Assembly: GCA_000715635.1 (NCBI GenBank)
Contig: KL569201.1
Span: 35,706 to 41,358 of the forward strand
Direction: 5' to 3'
Source of the DNA: Streptomyces violaceus
GTDB lineage: Bacteria > Actinomycetota > Actinomycetes > Streptomycetales > Streptomycetaceae
DNA: 5,653 bases
The notes beneath the pieces are model-generated. The model worked only from the letters and a program-made list of their open reading frames with translations, was not told the DNA's origin and did not search any database. Numbering within the stretch: the stretch's first letter is position 1; each line of letters opens with the position of its first letter. This document shows positions 1 to 4,813 of this stretch, piece by piece. The translations under genes and the position numbers were made by a program.

Positions 1-22
1 CAGAGATGTGTATAAGAGACAG
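1..22. other. Nextera/Tn5 mosaic-end adapter remnant (left edge)
   Basis: Positions 4-22 match the 19-bp Tn5 mosaic end used in Nextera libraries, in the orientation that leads into the insert. The three preceding bases, CAG, are also the last three bases of a mosaic end, so the edge looks like two mosaic ends in tandem rather than the usual adapter stem. This is library sequence, not genome. Genomic sequence begins at about 23. Confidence 0.95.
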
Positions 23-1185
23 GACGGGGCCTTGCCGCAGAACTCCGCTTCGATCACATTGACGTAGAGCGATCCGTCCTGGAGCCAGTCACCGTTGATG
101 TTGAACGTCAGCTGGTGCGTGCCGTCCGGTGTGCCCACCATCGCGGACAGGGAGCCGTTGGTACGGCCGGTCTTGCCCACCACCTTCACGCCGCAGGACA
201 GCTCCGCGAACTCGACCCCGAGCCCGAACCCCAGCCCCTTCCCCGACGGGACCTCGTCGAGCATTTCCTTCATCTGGGCGGGTGGCAGCAACTCGCCCTT
301 GATCAGGGCTCGTTGGAACCGGTTGAGGTCACTGCTGGTGGAGATGACATCGCCGGCCGCGCCCAGCCAGGTCATGTTCTGTTCGGTGGCGTCATGGATC
401 TCGGCGTCCGGGGCCTCATCGTGGAGCCGGGAGTAGCCGACAGGGTGCGGCTTCGGCATCTTCGGCGATGTCCCGGGGAAGGACGTCTCGCGCAGCTTCA
501 GCGGCCGGATGACACGGCGGGTGATCTCCTGTGCGTACGAGCGGCCCGTGGCCTTCTCGATGACCATCCCGGCGATGACGAAGTTGGTGTTCGAGTACAC
601 CGGCGCCGTCTCCGGATCGGGCAGCGGCGGGTACTTCAGCGCGATCGCCACGAGTTCCTCGGGCGTGTGGGTGTCGTACCGGTGCTCCGGGAAGCCGGGA
701 CCGGCAGCGTCGTGGATGAACGCGGGATCGTCGGTGTAGTTGGCGATGCCGCTGGTGTGGTTGAGGAGCCGGCGCAGGGTGATCTTGCTGCCGTCGTAGC
801 CGTTGCCCCGCACCAGGCCGGGCAGCCACGATTCGACCGTGTCGTCCAGGCCGAGTCTGCCTTCGGCCTCCAACTGGAGCAGGACGGTCGCGACGAACGT
901 CTTGGTGATGCTGGCGCCGCGGAAGTGATCGGCGGGGGAACGCTTGCGGCCGGTGCCGGTGTCCGAGTGACCGGACACCGCGGACCAACTCTCCCGGTGG
1001 TCACGGACCTTGGCCGCCACTCCGGGAAGCCCGCCTTTCTCGACCAGATCCCGCAGCGCCGTGCGGGTCGCCTCATGGCCGTGCTCCGGCTGAGCCGCGT
1101 GTGCGGAGGGAGCGAGTGCCGCGGTCCCGGCGGACAACGCCACGGCCAAGGCTAATGAGACGGTGCGTGCGGCCCGCTGCTTCAT
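23..1185 (-). CDS. Secreted serine-type D-Ala-D-Ala carboxypeptidase / beta-lactamase-family hydrolase (R61-like), 3' end cut by contig edge
   Basis: Penicillin-binding-fold serine hydrolase, expected to act outside the membrane on D-Ala-D-Ala peptides or related amides and esters. The reading frame gives 387 codons before the adapter. An N-terminal signal peptide (basic MKQRAAR, hydrophobic core 9-26, likely cleavage near AHAA 28-31) indicates export. Catalytic motifs are SITK (S92, K95), YSN (Y197-S198-N199) and KTG (K338-G340). The stretch YSNTNF plus two cysteines (C331, C383) matches my recollection of the Streptomyces R61 DD-peptidase, whose two cysteines form a disulfide, so the catalytic domain is essentially complete and only a short C-terminal tail is missing. 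Compared with R61, the usual HTGT reads KTGR, and the carboxylate-binding Arg is Glu324. Start chosen from AGGAGG at 1195-1200 and the signal peptide. Leucine 11 is encoded by TTA. Exact substrate is uncertain; esterase or amidase activity is possible. Confidence 0.93.
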
Positions 1186-1194
1186 GCGTGTGTG

Positions 1195-1200
1195 CCTCCT
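1195..1200 (-). promoter_or_regulatory. Ribosome binding site of the R61-like hydrolase
   Basis: A perfect AGGAGG on the minus strand lies 9 nt before the ATG at 1185. It matters because the reading frame is open far upstream (to 1512, through an ssuE relic). This site and the signal peptide fix the true start at 1185. Confidence 0.85.
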
Positions 1201-1204
1201 GGTC

Positions 1205-1230
1205 ACCGAGGGGCAGGGTTGCCCCTCGGT
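1205..1230 (-). promoter_or_regulatory. Perfect 11-bp hairpin directly upstream of the ribosome binding site
   Basis: The arms ACCGAGGGGCA (1205-1215) and TGCCCCTCGGT (1220-1230) are exact reverse complements around a 4-nt loop. The stem ends 4 nt before the AGGAGG of the downstream minus-strand hydrolase gene, so in mRNA it would sit in the 5' leader beside the ribosome binding site. No T tract follows. It could be a translational control stem, an operator palindrome, or the end-hairpin of the decayed gene upstream. The structure is seen; the role is inferred. Confidence 0.6.
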
Positions 1231-1261
1231 GCGGAGGACGCCGAACTCGGGCTCCGGGGTT

Positions 1262-1292
1262 GACCTTTGGAAGGTCGCGGGCGTCAGCCCGC
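1262..1292 (-). other. Two abutting perfect hairpins between ssuE relic and hydrolase gene
   Basis: Two 6-bp perfect stems adjoin with no gap: GACCTT/AAGGTC at 1262-1276 (3-nt loop) and GCGGGC/GCCCGC at 1277-1292 (4-nt loop). On the minus strand the loop of the second contains a TGA in one frame. They could be the terminator of the original reductase gene left behind after its body was lost, or part of a structured leader together with the larger stem at 1205-1230. Confidence 0.45.
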
Positions 1293-1317
1293 CACGGCCG
1301 GCAGCGGGGTACGGCCG

Positions 1318-1516
1318 AGCGGCCTTGTAGACGGGCGTACCGACGACTACGCCGTCGGCACGCGCGAACAGGTAGGTGGCCTCGACGATCGCGGGGTGCC
1401 GGAAGCCCGCGCCGAGCAGGGCCTCGGCGGGGATGTTGCGGACGTCGAGCGGAATGACGTCATGGCCCTGCGCGGCCATCTGCTCGCTCGTCGCAGCGGG
1501 GGACGAGGACCGTCAA
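1318..1516 (-). pseudogene. ssuE: Relic of an SsuE-family NADPH-dependent FMN reductase
   Basis: Reading the minus strand, one frame from about 1500 to 1318 gives SPAATS, EQMAAQGHDVIPLDVRNIP, a HPAIVEAT segment, then ADGVVVGTPVYKAA. These correspond to the flavodoxin-like N-terminal half of SsuE/MsuE FMN reductases, which supply reduced flavin to alkanesulfonate monooxygenases; E. coli SsuE has the comparable ADGLIVATPVYKAAYSG. The gene is broken. The first strand (TTG ACG GTC CTC, from 1516) is in another frame, about 10-12 residues are missing between SPAATS and EQM, and the sequence leaves the family right after KAA, losing roughly the last 100 residues of a protein usually near 180-190. 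No sulfonate monooxygenase or transporter gene is beside it. The protein is very unlikely to fold. Family assignment rests on motif memory and not on an alignment run. Confidence 0.75.
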
Positions 1517-1540
1517 GGAACGCGCGGCTCATCTCGTATC

Positions 1541-1562
1541 CCGGCCCCTGGGTTTCGGCCGG
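1541..1562 (-). terminator. Hairpin terminator after the 59-residue protein gene
   Basis: CCGGCC (1541-1546) and GGCCGG (1557-1562) pair around a 10-nt loop, starting 2 bp beyond the stop codon of the minus-strand small gene. There is no T tract, as is common for Streptomyces terminators. It separates the small gene from the ssuE relic. Confidence 0.5.
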
Positions 1563-1564
1563 AT

Positions 1565-1744
1565 TCAGGCGTCGTCGCCCGACGGAACCACCACGAGGAA
1601 GGCGTCCGACTCCAGGTCCATCACGACGGTGGCGGGCTCGCCCTCGGCGCGGCAGCGTGCCGCGTACTCCTCCGCCGGCCACGATCCGCGCGGGGCTCCC
1701 GCCGGGAACCGCTCCAACACCTTCGCGCTGATCGCCGTAGACAT
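1565..1744 (-). CDS. Small conserved-looking hypothetical protein, 59 aa
   Basis: Begins MSTAISAKVLERFPAG and continues with a RGSWPAEEYAARC segment, a VVMDLESDAFLVVV segment and the end PSGDDA. I have the impression of similar short proteins in other Streptomyces but know no function or family name. It has no signal peptide or membrane segment, is acidic (many Glu and Asp), and has alternating polar and hydrophobic residues near the C terminus that suggest one or two beta strands, so it is probably a small soluble cytoplasmic protein. The start is fixed by GGAGGG at 1753-1758, 8 nt before the ATG; the frame is open further upstream but without another ribosome binding site. It has its own hairpin terminator, and it is divergent from the SPW-repeat gene, so it probably forms a single-gene unit. 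Confidence 0.75.
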   Translation of the reverse strand: MSTAISAKVLERFPAGAPRGSWPAEEYAARCRAEGEPATVVMDLESDAFLVVVPSGDDA

Positions 1745-1973
1745 GTCCGCTGCCCTCCGCTGTCCTGTGCCGCCCGCCGGGTGACGTCGATCGGTCACTG
1801 CCGTACCCGTCCGGTTGCCCGCGATCCGCCCGGACATGTACCGCCCGGTAGGAGTCCGCACCCCGGCACAACCTCTACACATAAAGGAAAAATAAGAGCA
1901 GAATGTGCTTACGTGGCGCTTACCGCATACCCCACCAGACGCGGTCGCCCTTTCAAGACGAAGGAGACGAGTC
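1745..1973. promoter_or_regulatory. Divergent intergenic region with AT-rich patch and candidate operator repeats
   Basis: This 229-bp spacer must hold promoters for the small minus-strand gene and for the plus-strand SPW-repeat gene. Notable elements are GTGAC-N8-GTCAC at 1781-1798, a markedly AT-rich run at about 1875-1905 in otherwise very GC-rich DNA, and a direct repeat GCTTAC at 1907-1912 and 1918-1923, 11 bp apart (one helical turn). I found no convincing -35/-10 pair. The repeats could bind a regulator, but that is inference. Confidence 0.4.
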
Positions 1974-2414
1974 ATGGCCAACGTCTCGCCCACCAGAGGT
2001 GATATAACCAGCCACCCTGATGCCTCCGAGATGCGGGATCGGTACGCCCGCGTGCTCGGTGGTCGCGATGTGGCGCTCGTGGACGGACCGGTGTTCCTGC
2101 TGGGTCTGTACTGCGCGGCCTCCCCGTGGATAGTCCACTACACGACCAGCCAGCCGCCGCTCGTGACCCACAACCTGATCATGGGGATCGCGATCGGTCT
2201 GCTGGCGCTCGGGTTCACTCGCGCTCCGGAGCGTATGTACGGACTGAGCTGGGCCATGTGCGCCCTCGGGGTGTGGATGATCATCTCGCCGTGGATCGTC
2301 GGCGAGAGCCCGGACGCCGGGGTCGTGTGGAACAACATCATCATCGGTGCACTGGCCGTGCTCTTGGGTCTGGTGTGCGCCGGCACGGCGGCGAAGGCCT
2401 CCCCGAAGCCGTAG
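1974..2414 (+). CDS. SPW-repeat integral membrane protein, 146 aa
   Basis: Member of the SPW-repeat family of small bacterial membrane proteins, whose biochemical role is unknown. Two copies of the diagnostic motif are visible: SPWIV at 50-54 and SPWIV at 105-109. Each belongs to a unit of two membrane helices: about 36-53 and 67-82 in the first, about 91-108 and 119-137 in the second. A similar HNLIMGIAIG / WNNIIIGALA element opens the second helix of each unit, so the protein is an internal duplication. The N-terminal 30 residues are polar and the C-terminal tail is short and basic. The start is supported by AAGGAG at 1961-1966, 7 nt before the ATG. Early codons include AGA (residue 8) and ATA (residue 11), both rare in Streptomyces. 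A strong terminator follows 22 nt after the stop, so it is probably transcribed alone. Confidence 0.92.
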   Translation: MANVSPTRGDITSHPDASEMRDRYARVLGGRDVALVDGPVFLLGLYCAASPWIVHYTTSQPPLVTHNLIMGIAIGLLALGFTRAPERMYGLSWAMCALGVWMIISPWIVGESPDAGVVWNNIIIGALAVLLGLVCAGTAAKASPKP

Positions 2415-2435
2415 CCCTCGCCGGAGGGAAAACGA

Positions 2436-2463
2436 GGGCCGGTCCGCGCTCGCGGACCGGCCC
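2436..2463 (+). terminator. Strong factor-independent-type hairpin after the SPW gene
   Basis: Arms GGGCCGGTCCGCG (2436-2448) and CGCGGACCGGCCC (2451-2463) are perfect 13-bp reverse complements with only CT between them. The stem lies 22 nt downstream of the SPW gene stop. No T run follows, but a stem this long and GC-rich fits a Streptomyces terminator. The remaining bases to 2557 hold no gene I can support. Confidence 0.85.
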
Positions 2464-2574
2464 GTCCGCGTCGGCACCCGCGCCGCGAGCGGCCACGAGG
2501 CGCGGGACCCGGAGTGTCCCGGCCGCCAGGGGGCACACGCACTGCAGCGGGGGTCCTGAGGAGGAGGGGCGGAG

Positions 2575-2838
2575 ATGGAAGTCGACGGCATCATCAGTGC
2601 CATCGTGATCGGCATCGTCATCGGCGTCCTGGGCCGGCTCGTGGTCCCGGGCCGTCAGCGAATCGGAATCCTGTGGACGATCGTCGTCGGCATCATCGCC
2701 GCGCTGATCGGCTCCGCACTCGCCGGCGCGTTCGGCGTGGCCGACACCAAGGGTGTCGACTGGGTCGAATGGCTCATCCAGATCGGCCTCGCCGCGCTCG
2801 GCGTCGCCGCGCTGGACCGCTCGAAGGCAGGCCGCTGA
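2575..2838 (+). CDS. GlsB/YeaQ/YmgE-type (transglycosylase-associated) membrane protein, 87 aa
   Basis: Small inner-membrane protein of the GlsB/YeaQ/YmgE family, often linked to envelope or general stress responses, although no enzymatic activity is established. Three hydrophobic helices are visible: about 5-24 (IISAIVIGIVIGVLG), 32-54 (a glycine- and alanine-rich segment with VVGIIAALIGSALAGAFG) and 63-82 (EWLIQIGLAALGVAAL). The first turn carries the family-like GRLVVPGRQ element at 20-28, and helices one and two have the small-residue spacing usual for the family. Length is typical (80-90 residues). The start is fixed by a GA-rich ribosome binding site (GAGGAGGAGGGG, 2558-2569) ending 5 nt before the ATG. 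A terminator before it and another after it make it a single-gene unit. Its proximity to the SPW gene suggests, but does not prove, a shared envelope-stress role. Confidence 0.9.
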   Translation: MEVDGIISAIVIGIVIGVLGRLVVPGRQRIGILWTIVVGIIAALIGSALAGAFGVADTKGVDWVEWLIQIGLAALGVAALDRSKAGR

Positions 2839-2893
2839 CGGCTTGGCGAGCGACGGCGTTTCGACAGTACGTGCGCGACACCAGGAATCACCC

Positions 2894-2937
2894 GGCTCCC
2901 GGTGTGCCGCGGCCCGGCGGCCCGGCACACCGGAGCC
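2894..2937. terminator. Bidirectional hairpin terminator between convergent genes
   Basis: The left arm 2894-2909 and right arm 2923-2937 pair over 15 bp (GGCTCC, one bulged C, GGTGTGCCG against CGGCACACCGGAGCC). The 13-nt loop can itself form a small GGCC/GGCC stem. It lies between the stop of the GlsB-type gene (2838) and the stop of the minus-strand epimerase gene (2962), so it can serve both. No T tract is present. Confidence 0.8.
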
Positions 2938-2961
2938 CCACCGGCCGGTGCTCCCCCGGCG

Positions 2962-3891
2962 TCAGCGGCCCGCAGACCGCATCGCGGCGAGCCCCTCGCC
3001 GCTGGAGGGGTAGCGCGGAGTCCAGCCCAGTTCTCGTTCCGCCTTGGCGCAGGACACCCGCAGCCGCGACGCCATCACGGTGTGCGCGTACGACATGGGC
3101 TTCATCAGCCACAGCGGCACGGTCATCGGCTTCGGCAGTCCGAACGTGCCGGCCACGCTCTCGATGTGGGCTCGGAAGCCGAGCGGGGTACGGTCCGCGA
3201 TGTTGTACGCCTGCCCCGGCCGGCCGCGTTCCACGGCGGCGGCCACCGCGCGGGCGGCATCGGTGAGCTCCACCCACGGCAGTACCCGGTCGCGGTCGCC
3301 GGGCATGGGCAACTGCCGCCTGCGCAGCAGCGGCAGCAGGGCGTCGGTGCCGCCGGGGCCGTAGAAAAGGCCGAAACGGAGCGCGATGCCCTCCAGCGCC
3401 TCCGACTCGAAGGTGAGCCGCTCCTTGGTCCGCATGCCGGCGATGTGCCGCTCCAGCTGCGGAGTCCTGCCGAGCGGGCCGAAGGGATCGTCCTCGGTGA
3501 GCGGGCGATCGCCGTGATCCCCGTAGCCGTAGCCGAAGACCATCGACTCCGCGACGAAGCGGCGGGCACCGATGACGCGGGCGGCCTCGACGAGGTGGGC
3601 CGTGCCCTGGGTGCGCAGCGCGTCGGTGGCGTCCATGTCGCGGTCGCGCATGGGGGGCTTGCGCAGGGCGGTCGCGGCGTGGATCACGGTGTCGAAGTGG
3701 TGTCCGTCGACGGCGCGCAGCAGCGCGTCGCGGTCCATGAGGTCGGCGCGGATGCCGTTGTCCCGGCTCCGGCCGAGTCCGGTGACCTTGTGGCCCGCCT
3801 CGGTGAGCGCGTGGGTGATGTGCCGGCCGAGGACACCGCTCGCGCCGGCGAGGAGGATGCTCTGGTTCCGCTGGTTCGTCGTCATGACCAT
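2962..3891 (-). CDS. NAD(P)-dependent epimerase/dehydratase-like protein (atypical extended SDR), 309 aa
   Basis: Rossmann-fold short-chain dehydrogenase/reductase of the extended (epimerase) type, cytoplasmic, substrate unknown. The nucleotide-binding GASGVLG motif is at 16-22 after a hydrophobic first strand (SILLAG). A DLMD acidic site is at 50-53, IHAAT at 70-74 gives the usual NNAG-region equivalent, and RFGLFYGPG at 172-180 is the conserved stretch after the active site. The C-terminal half has LPWVELTDAARA, GQAYNIAD and an ELGWTPRYPS ending typical of sugar-epimerase relatives. The catalytic YxxxK is not where expected: the region 144-160 reads PQLERHIAGMRTKERLT with no Tyr, although S116 and YGYG at 121-124 are near. 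It may be a divergent or non-catalytic SDR. ATG at 3891 or 3885 can start it; neither has a good ribosome binding site, so a leaderless transcript is possible. Divergent from the deaminase gene. Confidence 0.9.
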   Translation of the reverse strand: MVMTTNQRNQSILLAGASGVLGRHITHALTEAGHKVTGLGRSRDNGIRADLMDRDALLRAVDGHHFDTVIHAATALRKPPMRDRDMDATDALRTQGTAHLVEAARVIGARRFVAESMVFGYGYGDHGDRPLTEDDPFGPLGRTPQLERHIAGMRTKERLTFESEALEGIALRFGLFYGPGGTDALLPLLRRRQLPMPGDRDRVLPWVELTDAARAVAAAVERGRPGQAYNIADRTPLGFRAHIESVAGTFGLPKPMTVPLWLMKPMSYAHTVMASRLRVSCAKAERELGWTPRYPSSGEGLAAMRSAGR

Positions 3892-3911
3892 GCGACGGAT
3901 CGGACGGGCGT

Positions 3912-3936
3912 GGATGTGACATCCGACGGGACATCC
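3912..3936. promoter_or_regulatory. Operator-like triple half-site in the divergent promoter region
   Basis: GGATGT (3912-3917) and ACATCC (3919-3924) form a 13-bp palindrome around one base, and a third ACATCC follows at 3931-3936, 12 bp from the previous copy. The cluster is about 20 bp upstream of the epimerase start and about 125 bp upstream of the deaminase start, a good place for a repressor of the epimerase gene. No regulator gene is in the window. The sequence pattern is seen; binding is inferred. Confidence 0.4.
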
Positions 3937-4061
3937 GGCCGGCCACGGGGGGGCCTGCTACGGCGTGCACAGGTACGGCGACGTCGTGGTCAGCGGTGCG
4001 AAGCGTTGATGCCACCGTACAGTCCTGTTGATCACTCCGTCGCGAGGAAGGGCCCGGCACC

Positions 4062-4547
4062 ATGGTCGTGAAGGATACGGAACTGCCTTACCTGCGCCGC
4101 TGCGTGGAGCTCGCGGCCGAGGCACTGGACGACGGGGACGAACCGTTCGGTTCGGTTCTGGTGGGGAAGGACGGCACGGTCCTCGCCGAGGACCGCAACC
4201 GCGTGGCCTCGGGCGACCGCACCCGGCACCCCGAGTTCGAGCTGGCGCGCTGGTCGGCCGCCCATCTCACACCCGGGGAGCGGGCGGCGGCCACGGTCTA
4301 CACCTCAGGCGAGCACTGCCCGATGTGTGCGGCAGCGCACGCCTGGGTCGGTCTGGGACGCATCGCCTACGTCGCCTCGTCCGAGCAACTCGTCGTATGG
4401 CTCAGCGAGTTGGGAGTTCCCGCGCCACCGGTGCGGACACTCCCCGTCCACGAGGTCGCACCCGGTGTGATCGTGGACGGTCCGGTACCCGAGCTGACGG
4501 AACGGATCCGGGATCTGCACGTGCGGTTCCATCGCGGGCGCGGCTGA
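4062..4547 (+). CDS. Zinc-dependent nucleoside/nucleobase deaminase (CDA-fold), 161 aa
   Basis: Cytidine-deaminase-fold hydrolytic deaminase, likely acting on a free base or nucleoside (guanine, cytosine or similar) in the cytoplasm. The zinc site is intact: H56 in HPE (56-58) with E58 as proton shuttle, and C86 and C89 in HCPMC. DEPFGSVLVGKDG at 26-38 is the substrate-loop and first-strand pattern of guanine-deaminase/TadA relatives, and VYTSGEHCPMCAAA covers the second motif. The middle residue of HxE is Pro instead of the usual Ala, and the residue before the first Cys is His instead of Pro. I recall a Streptomyces/fungal subgroup with TRHPEFELA of this kind, so these look like subgroup features and not damage. 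Length of about 160 is normal. The start is set by AGGAAGG at 4045-4051, 10 nt before the ATG. A tRNA-editing TadA role is unlikely because of these differences. Confidence 0.92.
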   Translation: MVVKDTELPYLRRCVELAAEALDDGDEPFGSVLVGKDGTVLAEDRNRVASGDRTRHPEFELARWSAAHLTPGERAAATVYTSGEHCPMCAAAHAWVGLGRIAYVASSEQLVVWLSELGVPAPPVRTLPVHEVAPGVIVDGPVPELTERIRDLHVRFHRGRG

Positions 4548-4554
4548 GCCGCCC
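4537..4554 (+). terminator. Hairpin overlapping the deaminase stop codon
   Basis: GCGGC (4540-4544) and GCCGC (4548-4552) pair around the TGA stop codon (4545-4547) as the loop, with two more G-C pairs beyond a bulged C. Short and without a T tract, so a weak terminator at best. It may only slow polymerase before the downstream genes. Confidence 0.3.
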
Positions 4555-4557
4555 GAG

Positions 4558-4807
4558 ATGCAGGGCCGCACGGGCGAATCTAGGATCGAATTCAACTGGA
4601 CCAGGCGTCCCGCCCCGGTCTCCGCAACGGGCTGCATCGCCCTGGTCACGGTGGTCCTTACCCGCCCTGCTGGTCGGCACGCGCGTCCACCGCCCCGCCC
4701 ATCGCTGGCTGGCCCTGGTGGGTCATGGCCGGCGGGCTGCCCGCCTTCGTCGCGGGGCGACCCTGACCCGGCTTTCCGAGCGTTTCCCGCTGCGGCTGAA
4801 GGGCTGA
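4558..4807 (+). pseudogene. Probable frameshifted gene for a small two-helix membrane protein
   Basis: No single frame is convincing, but protein-like pieces in successive frames join into one plausible protein of about 83 residues. From ATG 4558 come MQGRTGESRIEFNWTRRP and a hydrophobic ATGCIALVTVV. From about 4658 the next frame gives LPALLVGTRVHRPAHRWLALV. From about 4716 a third frame gives WWVMAGGLPAFVAGR. From about 4760 the second frame returns with LTRLSERFPLRLKG and a stop at 4805-4807. Together this makes a basic N terminus, two membrane helices joined by a basic loop, and an amphipathic basic tail. The gene ends 6 bp before the methyltransferase ATG. Three shifts over 250 bp suggest real decay, although a chance mosaic of GC-rich frames cannot be excluded. 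I do not recognise the family. No good ribosome binding site is seen. Confidence 0.4.
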
Positions 4808-4813
4808 ACGGCC

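Noticed and set aside
115..1155. A 346-codon plus-strand open frame
   Set aside because: It is the antisense of the R61-like hydrolase, whose catalytic motifs, signal peptide and ribosome binding site are all on the minus strand. The plus-strand product is Arg/Gly-rich and low in complexity.
1803..1808. GGGTAC on the minus strand, resembling the -10 of stress sigma factors
   Set aside because: No GTTT-like -35 at the right distance, so not enough for a promoter call.
1809..1835. Inverted repeat GTCCGG / CCGGAC in the divergent spacer
   Set aside because: Only 6 bp with a 15-nt loop in GC-rich DNA; expected by chance.
2939..2950. 12-bp palindrome CACCGGCCGGTG near the epimerase stop
   Set aside because: Very short-range and made of CCGG steps common at this GC content; likely part of general terminator-region richness with no separate role supported.
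2888..4071. Long open frames of about 390 codons on both strands overlapping the epimerase gene
   Set aside because: They are Arg/Pro/Ala-rich frame shadows with no motifs, while the 2962-3891 frame has a clear Rossmann fold.
4581..4586. TAGGAT resembling a -10 promoter element
   Set aside because: No TTGACA-like hexamer at 17-18 bp upstream, and it falls inside the probable broken membrane-protein gene.
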